Source: Oasisia sp. SBJ-2009
Taxonomy: Eukaryota > Annelida > Polychaeta > Sabellida > Siboglinidae
Assembly (NCBI GenBank): GCA_964017155.1
Contig: OZ024862.1
Coordinates: 27,642,158 to 27,706,157 of the forward strand
Length of the DNA: 64,000 nucleotides
Reading direction: 5' to 3'
Shown: positions 11,449 through 24,640 of the stretch, one piece after another
Layout of the letters: each line of letters begins with the position of its first letter
Position numbering within the stretch: the stretch's first letter is position 1
Program-made: the position numbers and the translations under genes
Notes under the pieces: model-generated
The model's input: only the letters and a program-made list of their open reading frames with translations
What the model was told of the DNA's origin: nothing
The model's database searches: none

Positions 11449-13488
11449 GTGGTACAACAAACATTCCCATAAATGGAAGTAATGTAATTTTGCAAGATTT
11501 TGTTTTCAGTTGAGTTGTGTGACTGTGCATGTGTGCTGTACTAATAAAAAATGAAGATGACTTTTTCTAAAACTCCGACAGACCCCCACTGTAGGAATAA
11601 GGGTGACTTCTCAGACTCATGCCAGACCCCCAACCATGGGAACAAAGTTGTTCAACCTCATGAGGCTCAAACAAAGGCTCTAGGAATGAGGGAGGCCTCT
11701 GAAGCTCTAACATAATCCCTCAGGTACACACAAGACCTCTAACCTACACCATGGGACAACACTGACCTCTGCCCTACACCAGAGGTACCCAAGGGTGACC
11801 AATGACCACCACCCCAGGGAAGAGACTACTACTCATGAAATTGGGATAACTTGTGGTTAACTCTGCCCTCTGACATTCACCTTGAACAGAGCTGGAAGTC
11901 TCCCTCCAGCCTCATGAGTCCTGACCAGCAGATTACTGCTAATTGGACTAAGTGGTCCTGGCAGACTGCCTGCCCACTGCCCAGCCCCAGGAAGGACCAC
12001 TGACCTCTCAGGGCCACCACCAACATGGATGGTAACCACATGATCTTACGGGAAGAAATGAGGCCTCCCCTCTTATGGCCATCTGTGTTATCAATGGCAG
12101 GTGCAGAGTTTAGTGTTCATTGGTGCCACATGTAGGAGCACCAAGACCAAGGCAACAGAACTCTACTACACATTTAAAGAATACTTTAAATCAAACTTAC
12201 TTCATGTCATAACCTTGAGATTGAAACTTAAATTACCCAGCTGCTGGTGGGTTGAGGGAGAAAAATCGAGTTCCTGATGAAGACTGCAAACAGCAGTGGA
12301 GATGTTGGTGTAAGTTTCAATCTTGTAGCAGTGATAAAAAATATTTAAATGGGTAAGTCATGATATCTTACATACTGTTAAGCTTTTGGACTTGTCATTC
12401 TGAAACGTGTGAAAAGCAATTAGTGAAATAACGTCACTGTAGCAACCATGTAGACACCACAGACACTTCAAGAGGCTCCCGTAGTCAGTGTAATACCTTA
12501 ATCTATTTCCTCTGGGACATTTATAACTACATTCCCACGACCAAATCTTCCACCCCATCTGTGATCTCTAAGTACTCAACTTACTCATCCAATTAATCAC
12601 TATCCCACTTTCCCCAGTTTAAACTTCTCCTCCCTGTCGGTGAGTTTTGATCCCATTTTCTCCTGCCTTCCTCTGCTCTGCCTGTGTTACCCACTGGGTA
12701 AACAACCCCTATATTACTCCCCTATGGGTGCAATCACAGTCAGTCACCAATAACCCCCCCCCCCCAAGATAAGGAACACATGTTGTAGTAGGAACTGGAG
12801 GAACCTCATGCTGTGGAAATGGCTGGACATTTAGTTGCATTAATGAGGCCCCCTGGCTATGGACACATGGCTGGCTTGAGGCAGTCCCCACTGCTGGACT
12901 GGGTGACTTGACCGAAGGTGGACTAGAAGTAAGATGGAGAGGGTTGAGATGAAGAATGGGGGATGTGAGGTAATTGACAGATTAACTGAATCCTTCTGAT
13001 TATCAACTGGACTTGATTCCAGTCACACAGACACACCTGTAATGGATAGGCAGAACTGAGGGAATTGTGAGCTCTAAAAAGTTGCATAAGTGTGTACCAT
13101 TAAATTTAAGTATTTGTGAACAGACTGTAACCTGCAGGACAGTCACAGGTACACGGGAACATGTTTTGAGGAAAGACTGACTTTGTGTGGAAAAAAAATT
13201 GAGATGTTGATAGAAAGATAAGAAGTACGTCACAAAACATAAAGACTGACTTTGAGAGTGTGGAAAAAAGAAAACTGAAGATGTTGGTAGAAAGATAAGA
13301 GGAAGACCACAAATAATATAAGAGTGAATGTAGAAACATCTTCAAAAGACAGGAATAATTGAACAGCTCAGAGTTGAATACAATTGCAGAAAATCAGGGT
13401 ATGTGTAAAAGTTTCATCAACAGGGTGGAAAGGACGAAGATGTTTGTCCCCTGCATGAGAACAACACAGAAGAAGTTAGTCAACTTAC

Positions 13489-13719
13489 TCATTGGCATAT
13501 GGGGCCCTCCATTATTTATCGTGACAGAAGTGGCCGGAGTGGCGTGGTGGTTGCAGATGTCACTGCTCGTGTCGTGGAGGTTGCGCTTCTGGACACAGCG
13601 ACAGCAGCAGCAGATGAAGCAGGCGACACAAACGACAGCGACGATGACACTGCCCGCTGTCATGGCAACCGTCGCCACGACACCAATCTTTAGTATGCTC
13701 TCTGTCAGCGGATTGTTGA
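13489..13719 (-). CDS. Exon: stalk, transmembrane helix and juxtamembrane Cys cluster
   Basis: 231 nt, phase 1 at both ends (acceptor TTTTGTTCCAG, donor GTAAGT). A short stalk (NNPLTESILK) is followed by about 25 hydrophobic residues (IGVVATVAMTAGSVIVAVVC and onward), then a run of cysteines (FICCCCRCVQKR) and basic residues. This fits a type I transmembrane segment with a stop-transfer signal and likely palmitoylation at the inner leaflet. The remaining 38 or so residues begin the cytoplasmic tail. The acceptor lies only about 67 bp from the edge of a long G-rich minisatellite at 13787-14429. Confidence 0.92.
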
Positions 13720-13786
13720 CTGGAACAAAAGAAAGAACAGTTGGATAACTCCTTCTGTCTTGACAATAACTACCAAGTATTGTGAC

Positions 13787-14429
13787 AGGGTGGGGTGGAG
13801 GTGAGGTGGATGTGGGTGGAGGTGAGGTGGATGTGGGTGGGGTGGGGTGGATGTGGATGTGGGTGGGGTGGGGTGGATGTGGGTGGGGTGGAGTGGATGT
13901 GGGTGGGGTGGATGTGGGTGGGGTGGGGTGGAGGTGGGGTGGATGTGGGTGGGGTGGAGTGGATGTGGGTGGGGTGGATGTGGGTGGGGTGGGGTGGAGG
14001 TGGGGTGGAGGTGGGGTGGATGTGGGTGGGGTGGATGTGGGTGGGGTGGGGTGGAGGTGGGGTGGAGGTGAGGTGGATGTGGGTGGGGTGGGGTGGGGTG
14101 GAGGTGGGGTGGAGGTGGGGTGGATGTGGGTGGGGTGGAGTGGATGTGGGTGGGGTGGATGTGGGTGGGGTGGGGTGGAGGTGGGGTGGAGGTGGGGTGG
14201 ATGTGGGTGGGGTGGATGTGGGTGGGGTGGGGTGGAGGTGGGGTGGAGGTGAGGTGGATGTGGGTGGGGTGGGGTGGGGTGGAGGTGGGGTGGAGGTGGG
14301 GTGGATGTGGGTGGGGTGGAGTGGATGTGGGTGGGGTGGATGTGGGTGGGGTGGGGTGGAGGTGGGGTGGAGGTGGGGTGGATGTGGGGTGGGATGGAGG
14401 GGGGTGGGTTGTGGGGGTGGGGTGAGGGG
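13787..14429 (+). repeat. G-rich minisatellite with 181-bp higher-order unit
   Basis: About 640 bp built from short blocks such as GGTGGGGTGGA and GGATGTGGGT. The marker GAGTGGATG recurs at 13957, 14138 and 14319, exactly 181 bp apart, and the 181-bp blocks between look identical by eye, so this is a recent higher-order duplication. The plus strand has GGGG runs every few bases and could form G-quadruplexes; the gene's pre-mRNA carries the C-rich strand. Open frames of 150-350 codons here exist only because the unit lacks stops. Confidence 0.96.
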
Positions 14430-14695
14430 ATAACAATACGCAAAGTATCATCAGCATGATGTATCACAACAGTTGCTCTGATGACACAATGTTATTTGAA
14501 GTTAATTTGACAATAAATAATAATCATTGATGGTATACTGAACTAGCAATATTTAGTAAACGACAGTTGGCAATGACAAATCATGTGGGCTACAAGTCCC
14601 ACCATAATGTTCATAATCACACCTTTTAAACTTTATTTTGTAAATGTTACTATTTTGGTATCGACTTGTGCCTCCTATTTTAGAATGATTCAGCA

Positions 14696-14697
<2 letters not shown>

Positions 14698-14787
<90 letters not shown>
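14698..14787 (+). repeat. (TA)n microsatellite
   Basis: About 90 bp of nearly pure TA with single interruptions; self-complementary and able to form cruciforms. Confidence 0.97.
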
Positions 14788-14788
<1 letters not shown>

Positions 14789-15631
14789 AATTATTCATGC
14801 ACTAAAAACAAAAACATCAGTGAACATGATTTGGAAATGTCAAAATGAATACCAGAGGGAGAACATGTACCATTGCAAGGATCCAGTCTTGCTCAGAATC
14901 ACTAAAAGATGATTTAATATTGGCAGCTGCTACGACCGGACTTCCCCAAAGGTCATGTTCTGCCAATTATGCCCCACTCGTGCATTCTAATAGTGATCGA
15001 TATGCCACTGCTAAAAACCTGGTCACAGATATTCATTATTTATGAATGTCACCATGGACCAACTGTTGTCGTACGTCTACAACTGATATCATAATCAGAC
15101 GCTGATCGCCAGTGATCGGTATCCGAGCAGTTCACTGAGCCATCACGTATCTGTTCAGTGGTCCATTCACGCAGAATACAAAACGTACAAAATACAAAAA
15201 ACACTGGCCACATCTGCTGCACAGCGGATGATTGCCGGCAAACACCGACTGATTGGCAAAAACGTCTCGTACATTTTGGCCGAGGGGACTTAACAGCCAC
15301 AGATCCAGTGAGACTACTCGACACAGTCGAGGCCAAGGAGTCTTAGTCTTGCAGGGCTAGCTTTCCCTGTCTAACATGTTATCACTGTGTTGCCACTAGA
15401 GTAAAACTGGGACGGTTTGAATTTTTCGTTCATTATGCAAATATATACTTTTATTTTTATAGCATTACAATTCCAGCGTTGTGTTTTGATTGTTATCTTA
15501 ATACATGCACTATCAATTTATATTTCCTATAAAGCTTCTAGTATACATTTTGACATGATTTGGTAGTCGTGTACCTGCCATTCGGACATGGTCACCAGTC
15601 ATGCATGTTTTCATCTTTCTCCTAAATTTAT

Positions 15632-15720
15632 TATTATTATTATTGTACTGTAAAGCGCCATAGAGCACAGTGTGATTATGGCGCTATATAAATATTGTAT
15701 TTTTTATTATTTATTTATAA
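15632..15720 (+). mobile_element. Retroelement 3'-end hairpin tail, solo copy
   Basis: A perfect 9-bp stem (AGCGCCATA at 15654-15662 with TATGGCGCT at 15677-15685) is followed by ATATAAATA and T/A-rich sequence. A GCGC hairpin followed by a TATAAATA and TTATT-type tail is the usual 3' end of CR1/L2-like LINEs and of SINEs that use their machinery. No coding part is attached; here a TTATTATT run lies on the other side as well. Confidence 0.6.
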
Positions 15721-16044
15721 ACCTGCGTGTTATGTAAATTTTAATAAAACGCAACAGCATGGTTTTTCCTGAACACAATATTTGCTAATAAACGTGTCAA
15801 CTTTTTGTCTTAAAAACAGCAATACTGGGTCAGTTTAGGGCATCTTTACCATAATATTTTGTAATATTTCCAAAACATATTTGACATCTAGTCTACATTT
15901 CATTGTATTAATGAAAATGTAGACTAGAACCATTAGTTGTCTTACTGGTGTGTTTGATGTTAACACAAAACAGAAGAAGTTTAACCTGAGTGCATCAGTG
16001 CAATATGTGATAACTGACAGACACTGCATATCACCAGCTGGAAC

Positions 16045-16220
16045 CATAGGAAGGGGAATGATCTGGAGGAAGACCTTTGAGACGATGGAGAGACGAACTA
16101 GACAAGCACTGGATGGGCACCATCTGGCAGAGGATAGCACAAGATAGGCAGGTCTGGAAACAGCATGTTGAGGCCTTCACCCAACCACCGGACACTACGG
16201 CTGCACAATGATGATGATAG
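16045..16220 (+). pseudogene. Remnant of the 3' end of a LINE ORF2
   Basis: A frame starting near 16048 reads WRKTFETMERRTRQA, and another frame then reads IWQRIAQDRQVWKQHVEAF and ends in stops followed by a TGATGATGATAG tail. The WRRTFE...AQDR..W..HV pattern is the familiar C-terminal end of many invertebrate LINE reverse-transcriptase ORFs, before a short trinucleotide tail. A frameshift separates the two halves, so it is a dead fragment. The clade is not assigned. Confidence 0.55.
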
Positions 16221-16646
16221 TCTCATTTGATTAAGCCTTGTTTATGTGGGTGCTATCTTTAAAAATACTAGCTTGTAACATGTTTGTTAACATCTTTTGC
16301 ATCTAACTACATAATCGTCATAAGTTATCAAACAGCGTGGAACATCCCAGTACAATTTGGCAGCTTCTACATTCTCCCCGCGTACATGTTAACTATAAGG
16401 CTGTGACAGATCAGGTGTAGTCACGGGAGACCAGCGTGACAAAATTAGGCAAACATGACCTGCATGAATTCTTTATCATATCATGCCTTGTCTTCACAGT
16501 TACATTCTCAGAATGTGTCACCAGACACAGTCAATAAAGCGACTTTGTTGGACACTGCCACCTAAGTAATTCGACAGAGTTGATCAGACATGAGGCCATG
16601 AACTGAACCACGATTGCGTACTGAATGCCAACAAGCAACACAGACG

Positions 16647-16974
16647 TTGATGGTTGGTGCCCAGGGTGTTTGATGGTTGGTGCCCAGGGTGTTTGATGGT
16701 TGGTGCCCAGGGTGTTTGATGGTTGGTGCCCAGGGTGTTTGATAGTTGGTGCCCAGGGTGTTTGATGGTTGGTGCCCAGGGTGTTTGATGGTTGGTCCCC
16801 CCCCTGGCTGTTTGATGGCTGGTGCCCAGGGTGTTTGATGGTTGGTGCCCAGGTTGTTTGATGGTTGGTGCCCAGGGTGTTTGATGGTTGGTGCCCAGGC
16901 TGTTTGATGGCTGGTGCCCAGGGTGTTTGATGGTTGGTGCCAAGGGTGTTTGATGGTTGGTGCCCAGACTGTTT
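16647..16974 (+). repeat. 23-bp minisatellite, ~14 copies
   Basis: Unit TGATGGTTGGTGCCCAGG followed by GTGTT, period 23 bp (first two copies start at 16648 and 16671). Copies differ mainly at GGTT/GGCT and GGGTG/GGCTG, and one central copy carries a poly-C expansion. The 131-codon minus-strand frame across it (NHQTPLAPTI repeats) is a repeat artefact. Confidence 0.96.
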
Positions 16975-17644
16975 GTCAACTCAGTGTTCTGTCTACCTGT
17001 TTACCTGTCACATTGACAACAATTACCTTGTCACACTGGGATGGTCACACTGTCAATGTTGACAGGTGACAAAGTATGGTAAGCCACTGTCTATGTGACT
17101 GTGTGAAGACAACCCCCCCCCCCCCGCTACATTGACATGTGGCAATACGGACACTGTGTCAGCCAAGTATCAGGTCAACTAGGTAAATATAAATAATTTG
17201 CTTATGTCTGTGGTATTTGTTCTGACTTTCTCCAGGAACCTAAGATTGTTTTTCATGTTTACATTTGGGGTGGTCGATCAGACGAACATCAGATACAAAG
17301 ACATGTGTTCAGGGTAGAACATGTACGCCTAATGGAAGGAAATAAGCTGCACAGGTTGGTAGATGAATGAAAGAAACTGCTGTGGATTTGAACAACTCCA
17401 TAATAATTTCAAGTACAAATATCAAACTAATTCCTTAAAATGTAATGCCATAGGGCGTGTAAGTCTCGCGCGCGAAAACGAGGCTGGGGGCAGTTGGGGG
17501 CAGAAGGTCCATATTCTCCATGTTAAAGTATAGGACTTTGTTTTGTTTTTGGTTGTAATAATCGAATTGTTCCAGTCTAACAATTTCAGTTATACAGTCC
17601 GAAAGATTATTACAAGCAAAAGCAGTGGAACATTTTGCCGGTGA

Positions 17645-18239
17645 CAATGATAGTGGACTCACTATGCAAGCGCAGGTCGCTCAGATAGCAAAGTCTTGCT
17701 ATCACCAGATACGTAACATTGGGCAAATTCGGTCAAGCATCACTGACGATGCGTGCAAAACCCTAGTACACGCGCTTGTCACTGCACGCCTCGACTACGC
17801 GAATGCACTACTATACGGCCTTCCGCAGACAACGCTGCAGCGTTTGCAACGTGTGCAAAACTGCGCTGCCCGGCTCGTCAGCCGTACTAGAAAGTACGAC
17901 CACATCAAGCCAGTGCTGCAGCATCTGCACTGGCTACCGATTTGTGTGCGCCCGATGTATAAAGTGCTTTTGTTTGTTTATTCGGTAATGCATGAACAAG
18001 CACCGTGTTACCTCGCGGAACTATTGTCGCGTCGTCAACCCAATCGCCGTCTGAGGTCTGCGTCTTTGCCGCTATTGACACTACCTGCATCGCAGACGGT
18101 CACTCACGGTGATCGCCGTTTTGCCGTTGCAGCAGCCGTTCTGTGGAATGGACTGCCAGACAGTGTTAGGACGGCAAAGACGCAGCCACAATATAAAACA
18201 CTTCTTAAGACACACCTGTTTAGATTAGCGTTTCTGTGA
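17645..18239 (+). pseudogene. 5'-truncated LINE reverse-transcriptase ORF, C-terminal ~195 aa
   Basis: An open frame ending at TGA 18237-18239 carries the signature blocks of the C-terminal part of CR1/L2-like non-LTR reverse transcriptases: DSGLTMQAQV, ARLDYANALLYGLP, LQRVQNCAARLVSRTRKYDH, LQHLHWLPI, LWNGLPDSVRTAK and LLKTHLFRLAF. The catalytic YADD region and everything upstream are absent, so this is a typical 5'-truncated insertion. No internal stop is present, so it is fairly young, and it is GC-richer than its surroundings. It sits in the antisense direction relative to the host gene's intron. The recognisable similarity starts near 17645. Confidence 0.9.
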
Positions 18240-18675
18240 CGTGATGTGGACTTTAATGACATGCATTTACCAATATTTGATACAGTTTATATTCATTACG
18301 CAATTAGTATAATTATTAGCATCTTAGTATGATATTTTTAAGACTGATGAGCTATGTTATTATAATTATTATTTTTAATCATATACTTTTTTATTTTTTA
18401 TTAAATTTTATTTTTATTTTAGCATACTGAGGAATATTAAATGTAACTCTGCTATGTTATTTTATTATTTCATGCATAGGGTTATATTTATAAATGTGTG
18501 TGTATGTGTATATATAATATATATCTTAATAATATTTTAGCATACATATATACATATAATTATTTTAATAATAATTTTATCTTTGCTACTATTTGTACAT
18601 TATGTGAAGCGCCTGAGACCAATACTATTGATTCGGGCGCTATACAAATAAATTGTATTATTGTATTATTATTAA
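18240..18675 (+). mobile_element. 3'UTR and hairpin tail of the same LINE insertion
   Basis: After the stop comes about 360 bp of AT-rich sequence, then a stem AGCGCCTGA (18608-18616) with TCGGGCGCT (18633-18641), then ATACAAATAAATTG and a TATTATTATT tail ending near 18675. This matches the hairpin-plus-trinucleotide 3' end expected for the reverse transcriptase upstream. Confidence 0.75.
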
Positions 18676-21589
18676 TGATCACGGAAATCATGAATTTTAA
18701 TCGATTATAATGGTGGTTGCCATGGCAACATCGGCAAGTACTCGAGTTTGGCGATCTTGACTACTATTGAAAAGTGCCATTTTTCGCACAGTACAACCTG
18801 TTTGGACGAAACGTATACATGTGTTATGATTATATGCATTTAGACAATTTGTCAGATATAAGTGCTTATTGAAACCACAACGTACAGCTATGTAAAATGC
18901 AAATTCCGTAAAAAAACACATACGGCTAACATTTGTGGGGAGTGTCTATTATCTGCACTACATAAATCGCTATGTCTATGATACTGTGGTAAACTCAATA
19001 TTAAATCGGACATTTAAGATAAGAAAGGTATAACACAAGATATTTATGTCCTGATTTTCCTAATATTCATCAGTCGGAAGTTACAACTGTCATCCATCGA
19101 ATATTATTCTAATGACCAGTCTCCAAATCAGCTCCAATCGCGCGGAGTCTCGCCGTGTATCGTGACACACTTACGGGCCCTATTATTTTTATAAGTCTCA
19201 TTTTTTTCCGAATGAATAGAACATAAATTTGTTTATAATTATGACTTCTCTAAAAACTGTTTTGTGTTACTGTATTTTCCGTATATATGTATATTTATAT
19301 AATTACATAACATTATTACAATTACTTCACCTTTTAGACCAATATAAATGAATACAATTACTCAAAAATGTTTAACAATTAGACACGATTATGACTGCTC
19401 AGTTCTATCCCTCCCATCTCTGAGATCAGCCCTGACCTGCTGTATCCCCTGTGATCCCAGGGGAAGAGCTTCCAGAACCCGCACTACTGGGAGGAAGAGC
19501 TGTGGGAACTGGGCTGACAGAGACAAGAAGGACTTCCTTAATCCTTCCCTACCACAAGGGCTCTCCCCACCCTGGGGAGGATTTCCACTTCGATTCCGTT
19601 CAAACTCATTTCAACAACGGTGGATGAGACGCTGCACGGCCATATTGCTGCAACGTTTCTGATCACAAGCGATCAGAGTTCGGGTGGGAAATCATTCCCT
19701 GTGGACGAGTTTCAAAAGGCTGCCTCGTGTAAAATGGACATCCAATATGACAGCATTTCACATACCTCTCAGAATTTTGCATTAGTCGAGCTTTCCGAGC
19801 ATGCCATGTGCTCATAACCAGTCCTTGCCATTACTTAGCAATCCATAAAAGGTTTAAAACTGTCAAGCTAATGTAACTCATCCTGACAGGAGCATTATTA
19901 CATATTGGAGTTGACACATTCTGGTTTAAAAGTTGCCAATTGCTTTATTATATCCGTAAACTTTCATTGAATTTTTTGTATTTATTAATACCATAATTTG
20001 CACATATTTTTCATTTCTAGTGCTTTCTAATGACTGATTTATGTTCATACACTTTCTGATGGTAAACATAGTGCATCAGTAAAGATTTAATCAAAATATA
20101 TGACATTGTCAATTTCATACACTTTTCGGGTTGAATGTTGCCATTTAAATTATATGTCAATTCCAAGTGGCTCTGTATAAATTTAATAACATCTTTGTGC
20201 TCTCTGTTCAAGGAAATCTCCTCATGTCATTTAAGGCTGATCCCCACTCAGAATTGTAACGGACTACAAAGTATGGCCACTTCCACAGTAATACACATAC
20301 AACGGCTGCTGATTAGAGTAAATCTTCCAAGTCCCAGCTCAGCTTATGAGTCAGAGAGAGAAGCATAATCACGGCTAAGCACTTCGCATTATCCAGCATT
20401 TCATACACACCCGTATTCAGGATTTGAGCAGATGCAGATAGAGAGAATTATGATGTAACATGCAATTTCCGTGAGTGGTTTCATGAGTTAATTCTGCATA
20501 TCCCTGGTGCTGTCATATCTTCTCTCCATTGGTTCTAAGGGCGGCCATGATGGCATCATTTATCTGGAGAGCTACAGCAATTAGTTCCTTCACAGACATG
20601 CACGCTATCCTCTGCTTGTCTGTCCTCAACAGGCATCGATTGTCACGGGAAATTGGATGGACAACCACTCCTCACATTTGAGGGGTCCATAGACACAGTT
20701 AGACATGGCACTGAAAATTCCAGTATTCTATCAAGTACTGCTGTTTGGAGCATGATCTCCTTAATCCAAAATCGCAGTAGTTGGAATGCACAATACATAC
20801 AAATTTTGTTTTTATATTTAATTCAGGGCCACATTCTCAGAAAGGTCATGGAACTGGAACGAATACGACACCAGAAGCAAATTTGAACACTCAGATGGTG
20901 TGTCAGTAAATCCCAAAGATAAACTGGTGTATCCAGTACATCGTGGTTTGCTGACGTCACAACTGTTATTTATGTGAATTACATGACTATCACAGCATGA
21001 CATCTCCCAAATCAAACATGGCTGCATAAAAAAAATATAACTACAGCTGTATCACATTAACAACTTTTTCTTATGTCTTTGTCATACAGAAAATCTTCTG
21101 AAGCAAGAATATCAATAGTATTTATGATAAAACACATTTGCATCAATTTTTTGGTCGCTTGACATAATGTTTTCGAAGCTACTAGTCACGTGTTTGACAG
21201 TTCAACTAAAGATGCTGTACAAATACACACTGACAACTGAACCAAATCAATTAATTTGTAGTTGTGTAGTTGTATCCATTGGATATATCACATCCTAATG
21301 GATGGAGGAGTCCCAATAACTCTTCCCCAGGGCTGGAGTTGGGAGAACATAAACAAATAGTGTTGGTCTAGCCCCTCGCAGGAAAACAGATGTATGTTAC
21401 AACTCACAAGGCTGGTGAAATGAGAGGACTTGGGTGAAATATCTCGTATTGATCCTACAGACACAAACATGGTAGGCCAACACTGTGGTTATTGCAGCAA
21501 GCAATCATTGTTGTCTCCACACCCTAGCGATGTGCATTCAGTGCGTGCTCAGCGACAGTCATAGGCACTGCCAGTGCAGAAACAACTTA

Positions 21590-21765
21590 ACCCACATCTT
21601 TTCTCCTTCTCTGTCCTCTTACACATCTTCTCTTTCAACTTCACTTTCACTTTCTCATCCATCTTCTCTTTTCTTTCATTTTATACTTCAACAACTCCTT
21701 CACCTTTTCCTCTTAAACGGTCACTTTCTCTTTTATTTTCTCTTCTGTTTATCTTTCTTTAATTA
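21590..21765 (+). repeat. Pyrimidine-rich tract
   Basis: About 175 bp strongly biased to C and T on the plus strand (CTTTTCTCC and TTTCACTTTC words). A second, similar tract lies at 22080-22200. Not coding. Confidence 0.7.
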
Positions 21766-22767
21766 TTTATTTAAACACCATCAAATCACCGGCTAATGCC
21801 CCCATTCACGGCTGAGTACAACATAAATATAGAACATCAAACCTTACATAAGACAGCTAAATGAAATAATAAATAAGTAAATTACGAGTTGTAAAGTAAA
21901 CGTTAATATATTACAAAATCCTAGTTTCTGTAAATTAAATAAAGTATTGCAATACTACACTGAGAAGATATTAAAAATAATGTGAAGATAAATACAACCA
22001 AATAATTATAACAGTATGTATGAGTGATAAATAAATATTATTGCAGTATTAGTTTAAAAACAGAATATTATAATCTCTCACTTTTCGTTCACATTCTCCT
22101 TCACCTTATTTTTCTCCATTTCCTCTTTCTGTTTCATTTTATCCTTTGCTTTACTTTCCTCTCTTTCCCATTTTTTCCTTCGACTTCTGTTCTGGTGATG
22201 TCTGGTGCTCCTGTTAGTATTCATAGCTTCCCGTACAAGTTTTTCCTTCACAGATGTCAACATCTAGGCTTCTAGTTAATTATTTAAAATGTTGATGTTT
22301 TTAAGTCACTGCCTGCTTCATGCTATGCAGTTTTTTATTGTTGCCATCAATCATCCATGTAGATACTCCTTCCACACTTTCCCATTTACCACTCATAGGC
22401 ACAGGCTGAAAGAGATAGGATCTATGTGTACATAGTTCTAAAATGACATTTATTGTGGCTTTTATAAATTAGCAAAGACGGTTTCTTCACGATCAGCACA
22501 AAAAGGTCATAAAAGTGAAATTGAATATTTATTCAAATGTATAGAATTTTACACGGCACATCCCTCACCTTCTTAGTTTTTATTTACTTCTTCTTTTTAC
22601 TGTATTTGCCTTTGCTACACTTAGTAATTTACATATATTAAGACAGATGCATTGTTTTATTGTTGTCTGTTTTGATTAAAAACTATGTAAACACAACTGA
22701 ACAGGACCCTACTCTTGGTACCTGTGCCTAAATAAAGCTCATAGTAATTATTTGGGACATTATTCTA

Positions 22768-22769
<2 letters not shown>

Positions 22770-22829
<60 letters not shown>

Positions 22830-22866
22830 ATAATATACATATATATAATATATATTACACACACAA

Positions 22867-22913
<47 letters not shown>
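22770..22913 (+). repeat. Two (TA)n arrays with a short spacer
   Basis: TA runs at about 22770-22825 and 22869-22911 separated by a TATAATATACATA/CACACAAACACA spacer. Confidence 0.96.
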
Positions 22914-22915
<2 letters not shown>

Positions 22916-24640
22916 ACGCATGCATCTGAATAAAATAGAATATTATGTTCAGCCTTTCCCTGATCCAGTTTCTCAATATATCCTAGAAATTGTAATAAAA
23001 TCATGAAACAATCCAAGAACTCCCCACAGTTTTCATTTGTCATTTGAGACTTCATTTCTAGTGGCCTGTAAGACCACAATGTTGATGAAAAAGCTTACAA
23101 CCCTGGATCAAATGAACAGTGCTGTAGTAAAGGCAAACAAGGCCTAAGCTAACCCGGTGTCGATTGCAAGAAGGGTTTTCATATTGTGTAACCTAAGGAT
23201 TCCACGGCAGTCGCTGATACTGACAGTTGAGTGAGATGACAGTGAAACAGTAATGACAATACAGTTATTGGTTAGTACCGTCAACAATATCTCTACATGA
23301 CAACTACGTTTGGTGTCACAGGACACCAACCACAAACACTGCGCAATATCCAGGTTTACGCCCAGTTAGTAAGGGGTTTTCCAAAGGGCACTGCTTAAAC
23401 AATGATGTTTAAACAAAGCTACAAAGAATATGATGTCATCAAATACTATGGCCATTTGGTAAGATTTAAACTATAGCACTGTAGAGCCACTTTGATATGT
23501 AACTAATTTGTTATGCATAATTTAAACACATTACATAATTGTATTGAATTTTTTTAGTATAGCAAGTGTGTTTATGTCAAACACTTGTCAATGAAGATAA
23601 CAAATCGTTAACATACTCTGATAATGAAACAATGCTGCGCTGGTGAAAACATACCTTGATGATGAAAACAATGCTTTAATAAAGAAAAAGTTGCTTTGAT
23701 GATGAAAAGGGAAAATGCTTTTATGTTACTAACACTGTTACATCAAATCGTTTCTAAACCAGAAGCTCCCCCCAGCTGCTCTGGTTTGTGTCAAACCATC
23801 GTCATGACTACAGTCATGTGACATACCCACAGTGACATTAGTTCACCAATGAATAACAAGTGTTTAAAAGTTTCTTCAGTCATTATTACTGTGTCACAGT
23901 CATAAAATCGGTATAAAAACTTAAAAGAAAGCAATATTCATCTAAAAATAATATATTAGATGCAATAAATCTGTACAGAACAACACATCTTGATCGTTTT
24001 TAAGCAAATGTGACAGATACACGAGAGAGTGTTACCCATTAAAGCACAAATTCGTTTTTACATCTACCCAGGTAGTATAGTTAACAAAACACCTGAGTTA
24101 TGTCACATGACACTGGTAAGTGACCAAGGCATAAAGTTGAGGGGTCGAAACGTTGTATGTTTCAAATACACTGTATTACATTTATTCTGTCTGATGCATT
24201 CCGTAAGACACCTTACGGTTTGTGGAAATTGAAGCAAACAGAATTCGGAATGCATTTGCAGAATAAGGAGTTTTTGATGCAGCCAGTTCAGTTCTGACAA
24301 AACTTAATTTATGGTAAGCCATTGGAAAACCATTCAGAGTTATGGTAATTGGATACTGTGAAAATGGTTCATTAGAATGGAAAGTCCTTTAATGGGTTAA
24401 AAATGCGTGTCTCTGCATGACAGGGTGGAGACCTAATAGAGACAGTAATAGAGACCTCACTGCGGGAAGACGTCTCTGCTAACTGACACGATGTAAATAG
24501 AATTAGTGTCTATCAAGAGATGTGCATTAAGACATCGCCTGGAGGTCTGGGAAGCTGTGGGTGGCTGGACACTTATCCCCTGTCTCCAGTGTTCCCTTCC
24601 CATCAGTGCCCTGTGACTGGGTCAGCATCCTGCAGGGGCA

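Larger units (their letters stand above)
10180..13488 (-). other. Intron (TM exon to terminal exon), ~3.3 kb
   Basis: Non-coding. It contains the second 65-bp repeat copy, a GT/GCGT microsatellite at 11355-11448 and a short poly-C run near 12755. No convincing exon or gene was seen in it on either strand. Confidence 0.85.

Noticed and set aside
13705..14467. 250-357-codon minus-strand ORFs of Pro/His/Thr repeats
   Set aside because: They read through the G-rich minisatellite. Only 13489-13719 of the longer one is a true exon, as shown by its splice sites and transmembrane sequence.
15049..15346. 95-codon minus-strand and 62-codon plus-strand ORFs
   Set aside because: Overlapping frames without recognisable domains, splice support or compositional difference strong enough to choose one.
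16647..16974. CRISPR-like array
   Set aside because: This and the other arrays are plain tandem repeats without unique spacers, in a eukaryotic genome.
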